From Rusavskia elegans (Eukaryota; Ascomycota; Lecanoromycetes; Teloschistales; Teloschistaceae): a stretch of 64,000 nt of DNA. The first letter of the stretch is position 1; each line of letters opens with the position of its first letter. The stretch spans positions 186,001 to 250,000 of the forward strand of contig SAUG01000102.1 of the NCBI GenBank assembly GCA_011316305.1, written 5' to 3'. A program made the position numbers and the translations under genes. Shown here in pieces: positions 23,347-34,048 of the stretch. The notes under the pieces were generated by a model. It made no database searches and had not been told where the DNA came from. It was given only the letters and a program-made list of their open reading frames with translations.

Positions 23347-25140
23347 TCACACTCGCTTGGTTACGGCAACATGCACACCCTGTCCAACAGCGCAAGTCAG
23401 CGTCAGTGACTCTGTCCACGGGCCACCATCATCTTTAGCTTCGATTTTGGAAAACACCTGACAAAGGCGAATTGTTGTGTAGGCCGCCTCTGTGATGGCA
23501 AACTGTTGGCCTGGAAAGGACCCGCGCCAGTTAGTGACACACCTAACATGTAGAGTACTGGGGAAAAAGCTGGTGAGTCGATAGCGAAAGAGATCGTCAT
23601 GAAGCCGGATGAATCAAGACCGAGAAAACATCAAGACCGGTCTTGTGACAAGGAGAGATAAAAACACTGGGAAAGGCATCGCAGGCACGGAAGACGCCAC
23701 ACACTTACCGGGGCAAATTCTCGGTCCAGCATTGAAAGGCAAGTACTCGAAACTTGGCCTTGCGTCTTGCCAGCGTTCAGGCCTGAAGTCGTTGGCGTCC
23801 GAGCCCCACAGGTCCGTCCGCCGGAGCAATGAATATGCTTGATACACAATCATCTGACCCTTCCGGACGTATACTGGGCTTCGGCCGTCAAAGCCCCCAC
23901 CCGATGGTAGATATGTATCCTTGTTAGCCACGCGAGTGTTCATGGGAACGACCGTGTACAGCCGGAGCGTTTCTTTGATCGCCCAGTTGAGATATCTCAT
24001 TCCCTTTATATCCTCGTATGTCGGGTCCCGTCCGCTGAGCTCCGCGACTTCTTCTCGCAGTCTCGCCATAACGTCGCTTCTCCTTGACAGGGTGAAGAAA
24101 AGAGAGGAGAGCAGACAAGCAGTGGTATCTCGCCCTGCCACAAGTATGTTCATCACTTGGCCCTGTATCTGTTCCGGATCACTCACTTCCTTCACGACTT
24201 CATCGAGGAAACAGTAGCGTTCTTTCGCCAACTGCTTCTCGTGCGCAGATTTCTTCGATTCTGTCGCCTCCAAAGATAATCGCCGGCGAAGTATAGCGCC
24301 GCGAATCAAAGGCTCAACATAGCGATGGGCACATGCACAGGCTTCGCGAAATTTCGGATCTCGGTCAAGAAAAGCTAGTTTTCCCATGCGGATTCGACGT
24401 ACGACGGTGCATTGAGCGTATGCGAAGGCGTCGACGAAACGCTTCACGTCATCTGACGTGTCCGAGCGGAGACAGTTTGTTGATTTGCCGAAAAGGTGTT
24501 CGGTAGCTGTATCAAGTGTCTGCCAGAGGGTTATTATTAGAGGAAGACTGATCCAGGTAGAGCAAGGCGTACATACGAGACTAAAGAAATAGTCCTGGAT
24601 ATCAAAGGTACTGCCATCGCTGGGCAACTGGTTGATCAAGTTGGTCACATGGGTGTTGTACGTGCTTGTATCGGATACCAAATCACGATAGAAGTTCGGG
24701 CGCACGAGTGCTCTGGAGTGAAGCCACATCGGGCCATCTGTATTGAAGATGCCGATCCCCCAGAAGGGTTTGGTAACTTGCTGACGTGTCTTTCCAAATT
24801 CAAAATCGGAAAACTTGGTGGCCAAGATTGCCTGTAGGTTTTTGGGTTCATTTGTAAAGATCAGATCGTCACCCATGAGGTTCCATTTGAAGGTGGATCC
24901 ATGCTCTTCGAAATGCTTTGCTAGATACGGAAGGAACCTCTTCTCTCGCATCGCTCACTCGCCATCGAGGAACACATCCACGCCGAAGATGGGATCTTTC
25001 TGGGGCGCATTCTTGAGCTTCTGGCAGCCATGCGAGCGCGCGAATTGCCTTGCTCTTAAGCTTGACACAATCTTGATCGTGAGAAAGTAAGTGACGACAA
25101 TAGCAGACAATGTCCACAATATTGCATTACCAGTGACCAT
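23347..25140 (-). pseudogene. CYP52-like cytochrome P450 with one in-frame stop codon
   Basis: Exons 24577-25140, 23709-24519 and 23347-23510 join in frame to a full-length P450 (511 residues plus one internal stop). An N-terminal anchor (MVTGNAILWTLSAIVVTYFL), the I-helix AGRDTTA, ETLR (ExxR), FRPERW and the haem loop YLPFNAGPRICPG with the Cys ligand are all intact. It resembles CYP52/CYP539-type microsomal hydroxylases of alkanes and fatty acids. Codon 62 (24955-24957) is TGA, inside a conserved stretch (FLDGE-stop-AMREKRFLPYL). No GT-AG intron can remove it without losing frame. Relatives often have Arg near here, and CGA to TGA would be one transition. It is therefore a young pseudogene, a strain null allele or a base-call error. 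Introns are 57 nt (no stop, multiple of three) and 198 nt. Confidence 0.85.
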
Positions 25141-25642
25141 GACTGAAGGTTGGGGCACTTTCGAGGGTATTGGATTCGCCGAAGCAAGTCGTGGGGATAC
25201 AGCTGCTAAGGAACGAGCGAGGCCTGGTCATCAACGCAAAGGTTTCAGAAGGGTCTTCTGAGCAAACATGAAGCTGTAGTCATATCAAACCACGTGCTTG
25301 GGTGACCCAAAGTAGGTACCTACCTCCTACCTCGTCAGGTGGCAGGTCCTGGCTCACTTGGAGTCGGGTCCCGCTGCGTTTGCCTGCAGCGTCAATCAGG
25401 TCCGCCTTTACCGCTCCACAGGACTTACTTGCATCACTGTGCAATCGATGGGTCCGACAATTGGTCCAATGAGGCAGAACTATCTAGGCAACACTGCACA
25501 CATGGATTGACCCTCCTCAACTGTGCCTGTGTCCATATTATCGGATCCCGGGCTACAGAAAAAGCATCCCATCTTCATTCGAATACTCACGCTTTCGCCT
25601 CGTTTTGAACAACATTCGTGTCAACTCCCCGTTGAGGTAGTC
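25141..25642. promoter_or_regulatory. Shared divergent upstream region of P450 and MFS relic
   Basis: 502 bp lie between the two divergent start codons. The arrangement is typical of co-regulated metabolic gene pairs. A direct TACCTACC/TACCTCC-like run near 25315-25335 is visible, but no regulator site is identified with confidence. Confidence 0.4.
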
Positions 25643-26977
25643 ATGGCCGAAAAGTCCACCTCCCCATCAACAGATATTGGCTCTTCAAGATGGGTCTTCT
25701 ATGCAGCATTCACAGCCCTTGCGATCAACAATCTTGCTGCAGCGCTTGACGCGACGACCTTGTCGCAAGCGCTTCCCGTAAGCGCCAAATATCTTGAAAT
25801 CGTTCCCAATGGACTACTAGCTGAACCCTCCTCCAGACCATCACTACCGACCTTCATGGCACTGCGGTCGAAGCATTCTGGTCGGCAACTTCCTTCCTCC
25901 TTACCTCTACAGTATTCATGTTAAACTGGGCCGCCTTTTCCCACGTCTTTGGCCGTAGACCTGTCTTGCTGCTTGCGCTACTAATCCTCGCTATCGGCTC
26001 CGCCTTATGTGGTGTTTCGAAATCTTTCCCGCTTATGCTTGTTGGTCGATCTGTTCAGGGGGTTGTGCCGGCGGTCTGCTGGTCCTGACACAAGTCCTCT
26101 TGACAGACATGGTCCCCCTTCGTGAACGTGGTAAATTTTTGGCTCTCATCAGCATTGTCTGGGCCATAGGCAGTGTCAGTGGTCCTATCCTTGGAGGTGG
26201 GTTAGCTCAACGTGGAGCCTGGCGTTGGATATTTTGGATCAATCTTCCGATTATGGCTTTGGGTGCTGTCGGCATTATCGCTTTCCTCAGACTCCATCAT
26301 CGAGCTAAGTCGACCGTCGCCAAACTCGCCGAGATGGATTGGGTCGGCTCCTTCATTTTTACGTCTTCGACGACCTCTTTTCTCATCCCTATCACCTGGG
26401 GCGGCGTCCTGTATCTGTGGTCCAGCTGGCATACCCTGGTCCCGTTGTGTCTGGGTGCCGCTGGTCTTCTAGTCTTCTGTCTTTACGAAGCCAAGACCAG
26501 CGCCGTCACGATTGTTCCTTTGCCCCTCTTTAAAAACCATACGACATCGATTTCATACTTCGGAACCTTCATCCATGGCATGATCCTCTGGTCGATGCTG
26601 TACTACCTTCCCCTCTATTTTCAACGTGTACAATCCTATGGTCCTGTCAAAGCTGGTGTGGCCGCTCTTCCTCAGAGCTGCATTGTCGTGCCCTGTGCGA
26701 TGGTGGTAGGCGTTAGTATCGTTGGGCGCTCTGGTTGGGTTGGAGTTTAACAACGCTCGGTTGCGGCATTCTTTGCGTGCTTGGCCCGACAACAACCACA
26801 GTACAATGGGTGTTCTTGCTGCTAGTATCCGGCGTGTTTCCCTCCATGTCCCTTGCGATCCAGGCCTCCGCATCTTGCATGTGTCAGATGACTACTTCAC
26901 GTTGGCCAATCACCACTATACAATACGAGCCTAAGCCTAGTGTAGCCGAAACACACGTGACAGATGGATTCGCTTAA
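25643..26977 (+). pseudogene. Decayed MFS multidrug-type transporter (DHA2-like)
   Basis: Starts MAEKSTSPSTDIG, with TM1 ending in LDATTLSQALP. A short intron (GTAAGC...CCAG, ending at about 25835) leads to TITTDLHGTAVEAFWSATS, giving a normal DHA2/14-TMS transporter start. Near 26058 the frame breaks inside the conserved GRSVQGVGAGG motif (one base missing), and continues in another frame as GGLLVLTQVLLTDMVPLRER and GPILGGGLAQRGAWRWIFWI. A second break at about 26715 drops several residues before WALWLGW-type sequence, which goes on as WSLTTLGCGILCVLGPTTTT. A small deletion then removes part of the next helix (SGVFPSMSL), and homology fades after LAIQASAS, so the last helices are gone. Several independent lesions make this a true pseudogene rather than one sequencing error. 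Confidence 0.86.
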
Positions 26978-28237
26978 CTAAACCCAGGCTGGATGATGTC
27001 GTACCTTATCCATCAATCAATTGACCAATGAACGACCCCGATTGCCTGCTGACGAGCCTCGGTACGCAACAAAGAGCACGCAGAAGTCTTCTTTCGTGTC
27101 AGCGCGGTGATGTTGTGCATATCCGAGGGCAAATGCTACCGCATGACTTGGCCGTAAGCCCACTGTGCCATACCTGCGCTATCCGAAGCCTTGGAGCCCG
27201 ATCTGGAAAATCAGAGGGGCGGCAGTAGAGTATGATTTGCCGGGTGTTTGCCCACACAGCAGCACGTCTGGTAGCGAAGGCATTCTCACAAGCCTACCAC
27301 CCGCATCCAAGCCGAACTGGACATGATCGTGGCAAAGAACATTCGTATCGTGCTGGGCCACTAATTAGAAGCAGGCTCCCCACGTTCGGATACCGAGTAC
27401 GTTAACGTCATTGCTGTCTTTACTTCTCATCTGGCTCCCGCAATCTGTGCCCATGTTGGGATGTGTCCGTTCTAAAGAAACCCTATGAAAACTCTTTCTT
27501 GAGAAATCTTCCTTGATGTACTCATTAAACGACGATAACCGGACCGAACTGCTTTGAAGAGTCACCAACGCGTACGCCATGGAGCACTCCATGACCGCTG
27601 CAATCAGCAAGCGAGCAAGGAAACTGACTACTCATGAAAGCAACAGGCATCAAGGCACAGTACTGCATAGCATTCAACGATTATTTCTGCAATTTTGGCA
27701 AGATAAGTGTCGATCCCTCTACGTACGAAAGACTCGGCTGCAATGCATTTCATGGGCCTTGAGGCATTCAGATCATTCCTGCATATACTCGTAACGCGAG
27801 TCCATGTTGCTGAATGATTCCACAATCGTAGGCACTGCGTTCCTGATACTTGCGTGAGATTGAGTAGTCTACTTCTCCATTGGCTGGACTAAATTTCGGG
27901 AGGGTAACGCAATACGACGCTGTCTGCAATGTATCACTCAACAGCTGCAAGGCAAACGTGTTCTAGACCGGATATGCATAGAAGCCTTCAATGGCCTCAC
28001 CTATCGCACCGCTCCCACAATGGGGGCGGAATCGCAGAACCCGTGGGTTTGCAAACCTTAGGTATCCCCCCAAGTACTACATATCACGAGGCAATATGCT
28101 ACCGGACATCGGTACTTAAAAGCAATCCTGGACTTGACCAGCGCCTCGAATGAAGCGTAGATAGGAAGACTCCCAGATTACAGACAAGAGCATCCATACA
28201 CCACTCTTGAGTTTATCAAAATCGAATCCATACAACC
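26978..28237. other. Gene-free region after the MFS relic
   Basis: About 1.26 kb with only short frames (60-80 codons) in all directions and no recognisable domain. I looked for the missing transporter C-terminus and did not find it. It may contain unrecognisable gene remains. Confidence 0.5.
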
Positions 28238-29632
28238 ATGGATATCTTTACCCATATACCAGCTCTTCCTCCCCCTCCTGGTATCACTCCTAACTTTTCT
28301 AACCCCCAGTCTCAAGCGTTGATGGTCACCGTCACAAGTATAATCTGCTTAATCATGGTTATCATCATCTCTTCTTTACGTTTCTACACAAATGCATGGA
28401 TTAAAAAGTCGCTCAAAGCAGACGATAGTAAGTCCTGATCCCTGAGATCTGAGAAGAGGTCCTAAAACGAATAGTCGCGTGCGCGTTCGCTGTCGTCAGT
28501 CCTTCTACTCCACCCTACAGAATATCGCTCAGTGTCCCTTACTAGGCAGGCAGCGTTGCATACACGTCGGTAGTACTATCCTGTATGTCTCAATTTTGAT
28601 AACCCCAGCCTGCCGTTGTACTCATGAACCATAGCTGTGAATGTTACCGGCCGCCATCAGTGGGACGTTCCGATCCTCCCCAACATTCCAGGATACTTAC
28701 GCGTAAGAGCACCTGAACACCGGTACCGGAACATCTGCTAATCAAGGTTTTCACGTAGAAAATGATACTCGTCATAGATATGACTTATGGTCCGATTATG
28801 TTCTGCGCCAAGCTGTCTCTCTTATTGCTCTACTACCGCCTGTTCGGTCGTCATTGCTGGATCAAATACTTGGTCTACTTTGGCATAGGTACTATGGCTA
28901 TAATGTACACAGCTGCAACGATTGTTTTCGGGTGCCTATGCATCCCTCGCACCGGACAAAGCTGGGTCGAAGTCGGTCTTTCCCCGAAATGCCATAAACA
29001 GTTGATCATGGTTAGCTACGTGCTCGGCCCTTTCAACATTATCAGCGATCTATATCTGCTTCTCATGCCGCTACCAGCTGTGTGGCAGCTACATCTACCC
29101 CTCCGGAAACGAGTTGGTATAACCGGGGTTTTCTTGACTGGGTTATTGTGAGTGAAAGAAGAAACTGACTTTTGTCATAATGGTTTACTAACATTCCATA
29201 TAGCGCCTTCATCGCAAGTGTTGTCGGCTTGTATTTTCGAATCCAGATGGTCAATTCCCCAGACCTCACTTGGAACCTGGCTCCTGTCCTGACGACCTTG
29301 TACGTATGGAGGCCTCGGCAAACGCGACCTCGCTAAGACATTACAGGATTCTTGAATTAAACGTAGGCACGATATGTGCCTCTCTACCTTCTCTCCCCGC
29401 CTTCTATAAACATCATCGCTTAAAGCCCGCTCGGATGGCCGCGCTCCGAACCATTACGAAGAAGTTCAAACCTTTCGGATCAAGCCGCACCCTGAGGGAT
29501 GGGGGGCGCCTAGAGACTGGGATTCTAGGATCCATGGAAGGAGAGGGTAAATTTCTAGCCTCCGGTGACTTGGATAAGATCACTATATCTACCGGGGCGA
29601 CTCAGATATCAAGTGATAGTACGTTGAAGTAG
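28238..29632 (+). CDS. Rhodopsin/Pth11-like seven-helix integral membrane protein
   Basis: Seven exons (28238-28427, 28475-28494, 28546-28582, 28635-28702, 28759-29147, 29204-29299, 29347-29632) close exactly in frame to 361 aa. The layout is that of the fungal rhodopsin-domain/Pth11-like membrane family: a short extracellular start (MDIFTHIPALPPPPGI), TM1 TVTSIICLIMVIIISSLRFY, then a conserved NVTGRHQWDVP loop, TYGPIMFCAKLSLLLLYYRLF, and WVEVGLSPKCHK with the loop cysteine. Later helices and a 90-residue Lys/Arg/Ser tail complete it. No CFEM domain is present. Members are often called putative GPCR-like proteins, but ligands are generally unknown. Exons 2 and 3 are only 20 and 37 nt. Confidence 0.85.
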
Positions 29633-29967
29633 ACTATCGTATACGGCCATCTTACGTATCAGGGCGAAGAGAAGAGCCATGGCCTCGATGGCTGCTTCTT
29701 ATTGGTACAAGATTTTCGACGAGCATTGAATTGTGCATTTAATGCAAGACTAGAAGCTAATTATCGACTGGTCTTTCTCAACCGCTAATGCAGGAACACG
29801 GTTGAGAAACCGAGTAAACGATTACCGTAAGGTCAAGTGGTCAGGCGTTGTGATATGATCACACCTCCCATCGGCTGTCATCATTGATGTCCAGTATAAA
29901 AACCAGTACATCCCCTTCAGCATGATATGATCCCACATCTCAGTCTGTTGCGATAGTATCCACCACC
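29633..29967. other. Intergenic region
   Basis: 335 bp between two plus-strand genes; no feature recognised beyond the presumed promoter of the PQ-loop gene. Confidence 0.45.
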
Positions 29968-31019
29968 ATGACTTCCCCAGAAGCCATCCGTTTCGCCAAA
30001 TTCACCTCCCGGTACGTAACCTCCACGATCCATCACAACTCCAACTTCCAAATACCACTAACACATCACTACCAGTCTCTTAGGTTGGATATAGTAACCC
30101 CCATCCCCTCCTCCCTCCCTCCCCATCTACCCACCCATCTCTCTCTCTCACAACCAACAACCCTCCCAGCACAACATCCTGGTCCCTCTCTTTCTACCCG
30201 CAACCCCTCCTCAACCTCCGCCGCCGCTCCACAGCCGGCACCACCCCCGCCTTCCCCTTCATCAACACCCTAGGCTTCATATCCTACTTCATCTCCACCC
30301 TCGCTTTCTACGCCTCCCCTCTAATCCGCACCCAATACGCAATCCGCAACCCCTCGGCCCCCAACCCGACCGTCCGTCTCAACGACCTCGTTTTCACCAT
30401 CCACGCCGTCATCATGAGCACCATCGCATGGAGCCAATTCGCGCCCCGCATCTGGGGTTTCGCGCAAGGCGCCCAGTGCGTCGGGAGGACAATGTGGGGG
30501 ATTGCGGTCGGCTGCATCCTTGCCATCGTGTGCGTGATTCTGTTCGTGGGACTCGGACAGCGCGATCGTGGATTCGATGCCGAAACATGGGCTTGGATCG
30601 ACGTCGTCTATGGGATCTCGTATATCAAATTGCTGGTCACGGTTATCAAATATATACCGCAGGTGTACACGAATTGGGTGTGTCGGTCGACGGCGGGGTG
30701 GAATATCGGGCAGAACGTGCTGGATCTCGTGGGCGCGGTGCTGAGTGTGGCGCAGTTGGTGATTGATTCTTTTTTGGATGGCGGCGGCGGGTGGAGTGGG
30801 GTTTTGGGGAATCCGGTGAAGTTTGCGTTGGGGAATGTGACGGTTGTGTTTGATGTGGTTTTTGTGTTGCAGCATTATGTTTGGTTTCGGGGGGCGAGGG
30901 AGGAGGCTGAGGGGAAGGAGTCAGAGGGTGGAGAGGAAGGGGAACGGAGGCGGCTGTTGGATGGGAGGGAGGTGGACGGGCGACGACATCTTTACACCGG
31001 CGTTGACTCTGGGCGGTGA
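29968..31019 (+). CDS. Cystinosin-type lysosomal/vacuolar cystine transporter (PQ-loop)
   Basis: Three exons (29968-30011, 30076-30093, 30170-31019) give 303 aa. The second exon is an 18-nt microexon supplying LLGWIY; with it the N-terminus reads FTSRLLGWIYTTSWSLSFYP, the expected first PQ-loop, and without it the frame fails. The first PQ motif is SFYPQPLLNLRRRSTAG and the second is IKYIPQVYTNWVCRSTAGWN, both strongly cystinosin-like. About seven helices follow the family pattern. Cystinosin exports cystine from the lysosome with protons; the yeast counterpart is Ers1. The C-terminal 45 residues are Glu/Gly/Arg-rich and cytosolic. Vacuolar location is inferred from the family. Confidence 0.87.
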
Positions 31020-31293
31020 CGGGAAAGGGGCAATTGCGGTAACGATGGCATGACATGATCGGGATTAGAAGATTGATTAGGTTACAGTACCACGAATACG
31101 GATACCCCCTTTTGTTTTTCCTGCGAAGAGATGTACGTCTATGCTTGCGTTCCGCTCTCCAATGCTCCAAAACTCCTAACGTCGCTATGCATGGAACGCG
31201 TCCCTACACATTAAATGCCCCTGTTATGTGCGAAGCAGGCTCGGGATCAACGGCTGAGAAAGAAGATACAAGAAGCGACGACAGCGAAATACC

Positions 31294-33543
31294 TCAAGCT
31301 TTACTCCTTAGCCCCGACAATGGCACCCAACCCGGCCCTGTCGGAAACTTCGGTCTTCCAAAATTCTCATCGAGATCCAGGATGATCTTCAAAGCATTCC
31401 GACTCCTCAGATACGGCAACGGCGCCTTCGCCTCCTGCAACCCTACCGCCGGCTCCGAATGCCCAGCTATCGATGGACCCTCGGTCTCACTTCCCGGCAT
31501 GGGCAGCACCTTTTGCAGAACCTCATACGCTGCCAACGTGAAGCCGAACTGTGGAGATGATCTTAGCACACGTGCCGGTCCGCCTTTGAAAAAAGCTCTA
31601 AAGCCTTCTTCCCGGTAAACGGTCGAAGCGCAGTGTCTGAGCGAGGTATATTTGGTTTCGCCCTTTCGCGCCTCGACTTGCAGGCGTGTCTTGATAACGT
31701 CGCAAGGGGTGGTGAGGTAGGCGGCAGGCATACCCGCGATGGCGCCGGCAGTAAGGAGTTGGATGATTCCGAGTTTCTTCGAAGGGCTTTCGCCAAAGAG
31801 ATCACGTTTGAGGTGGTTGTAGCCTGGGAAATAGATGGCGGAGAAGGGGACGTCACGGAGAAGACACGCACTGGCACCTTTGTAAAGACCGACGAGACCG
31901 AGATTCTTGACGATCCACATGGCAGAGCGTCGGGGAACGTCAGCATGTTTGGCCATTTCACCCTGCACCTGGAGGCGGATTTTGACGATCTCGAGGGGGT
32001 TTGTAAAAATCTAGGCAGTTGGTTTTCATGAGCATCGGTCCGAATGATGGTTCAAGGCGGTGGACTTACGACTTGACAAGCACCTGCTGAGCCACCCGCA
32101 AGCAGCTCATGCGGCCACCATATCTTATTGCTATCCTTCTCGGTAAAGTGTCCTCTTATCAAATCGTTCACGGTAAGCTTGATGGCTTTCTCAGGAGCTA
32201 CGCCGACCAGTTGCGGAAGTACACCGGAGTATAGCCCCTTGAAGCCCTCATTCTTGACAAGCTTCTTCGCGCAGTCCATTGAATTCTTGTAAAGCATCTC
32301 GCCTACACGTTTACTCCTCTGGTTCTGCATCCTCGTTTTCACCAAATCGATGGGATACACGACGAAAGCGCCGAAAGCGCCAGCAATGCTACCGAGCCCG
32401 AAGTGGTGTGCTGACTCTAATATGCTGTGAAGGATTTTCTTACTTGTTGACACCGCATGCTCGGCTGCGGCCGTGCCTGTTTCCAAGCCAAGAGCAAAAG
32501 CACTCTGCCATGACGAGTCGACTACTTTGGCAAAATCACTCAGAGATAGTCTCCCGGAGGGTGCATCCAGACCGGCGAAATGGAAGAGGATGTCGGCTTC
32601 CATTGGCGTGAATAGGGAGAACCTCGTTATTCGAGCGGCTTCGTTGAGAAAGTCTGTTCGAGTTATTGTTCCGTCCTCACTCTTTTGCGTAGCGTTCCGA
32701 ATGATAAGGTCCACCAAATCCATTTCCCGGATGACATTCTGGAATGCGCGAACATTTGCATAGGATATTCTACTGCCCGTGGAGATGTTGCAGAGAGTGT
32801 GAAGGTTGTCAAGCAGGTGGTCCGACAGTTTGTGTCTTGCGGTCTGGAGAATGATGCGTTGGAAATCTTCGGGGTCAATATAGCCATCCTTGTTTTTGTC
32901 AAAGAGTTGGAAAGCCTGCCGTATCCTTTCACCTTGTAGACCACGCAGCATTTGCGAGAACTGCGGATATGTCATATCATGGCGGTGTTTAGCACCTCCA
33001 ATATACAAAGAAGCCCATTCGCAGTTCCAATCGAAGGGAATAGAGTCGTCGCCCTTGTTCTGGTTGTATAACTTTTGGAAATCCTCATATTTGATCGTCC
33101 CAGTGCCCTTTTCGTCGAACAGCCTGAACGCTATTTCGTACTCTGCGTCTGGTTTTGCCAACAAATTTTCGAAGGTGCCCCAGTCGTGAAGGGTGATCCG
33201 TCCCAACTTTCGTCGGTCAGCAATCTGGAATAGGATCGCGTACTGTTCACGCTTGATTTTGTGCTATAGAAACGGTTAGAAACCAACTCGAGATTCTACC
33301 TTTCCCAATCTATGGCTGGATTGACGGATAGGGGCTCGTTCGCTTTTGGGCAATGGAGCTTACATAGTCTTCGTCCTCTGGCGCAATTGCATCGACGAAT
33401 TCTTCTTCCGTCATATACAGCTCCCCAGTCTCCTCATCTTTTTTAGCCTTCCGCTCGAACGTAGCTTGCGCATCGGTTGACAGGGATGGTTCGATGATTG
33501 TTCCAACCAGTGACTCCTTGATTTGATCCTTGACGGTTGCCAT
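31294..33543 (-). CDS. AGC1: Mitochondrial aspartate/glutamate carrier with EF-hand domain
   Basis: Three exons (33364-33543, 32070-33263, 31294-32010) give 696 aa. The N-terminal half is a regulatory EF-hand domain ([39 protein letters not shown]), as in the animal aralar/citrin carriers. The C-terminal half is a mitochondrial carrier with three repeats carrying PxD/ExxK/R signatures: [22 protein letters not shown] and [11 protein letters not shown]. It exchanges aspartate for glutamate across the inner membrane, feeding the malate-aspartate shuttle. The length matches the metazoan-type AGC rather than the longer yeast Agc1 N-terminus. The last about 60 residues (after [11 protein letters not shown]) are a low-homology tail. 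Its start codon faces QRI7 across 505 bp. Confidence 0.93.
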
Positions 33544-34048
33544 GATGTCGTATAATTTTCGTCCGGTATGCTGTCGTGTCGTCAAATCAAGCACGAGATC
33601 AGTGTCTCTCGTGGGTGCGGAGCTGGTGCCCAATTCTCCGGGGTCTTCAATTTGGTTATAGGGTGTTCATGTTTGCACTGCTTTGCGGCGAGTAATGGCG
33701 ACGTGACAGAGGTCAGGGTCCAACTGTTGCAGTTTGAGGATCCATCTCCAGCATCTTCTTGATCACGATTGTTTCTTGAGTGCTGGGAAGCCCGCAGCGG
33801 CGATGTTCGCTGGGCTTCGGTCTGGGCTTTCACCAAGGAAATTTCCTTCCCAAAACGCGCCGTCTGCATGCACGCCGGCGCTCGGGATAGCTTAATCAAG
33901 CCTAGCCTAGACGCTTGGCAATATCGGCCTATTCTCGAGCCGAGGGCAGTTGCCGAAGAGCCGCATCTTGATATCTGGACCCAATCATTGCTTCATATAC
34001 CAGGTCTTCACACGAAGAGACTTGTGCTAAAACTAAGTCTTTAAGCTG
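33544..34048. promoter_or_regulatory. Divergent promoter region, AGC1 and QRI7
   Basis: 505 bp between two divergent start codons of predicted mitochondrial proteins. A plus-strand open frame (33769-34044) crosses it but lacks family similarity and splices to neither gene in frame. No defined site is identified. Confidence 0.45.

Noticed and set aside
24955..24957. TGA in the P450 as selenocysteine
   Set aside because: Filamentous ascomycetes are not known to use selenocysteine, and the position is not a catalytic cysteine in P450s.
26050..26070. MFS frameshift explained by an intron
   Set aside because: The break falls inside the conserved GRSVQGVGAGG motif with no residues to spare and no GT/AG pair at a usable distance.
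30308..30875. Long antisense frames opposite the cystinosin-like gene
   Set aside because: They overlap a well-supported PQ-loop transporter and are rich in His/Pro/Arg, typical of reverse-strand shadows of GC-rich coding sequence.
33769..34044. 91-codon plus frame upstream of QRI7
   Set aside because: It does not join the QRI7 exons in frame; the ATG at 34049 gives a convincing mitochondrial presequence directly.
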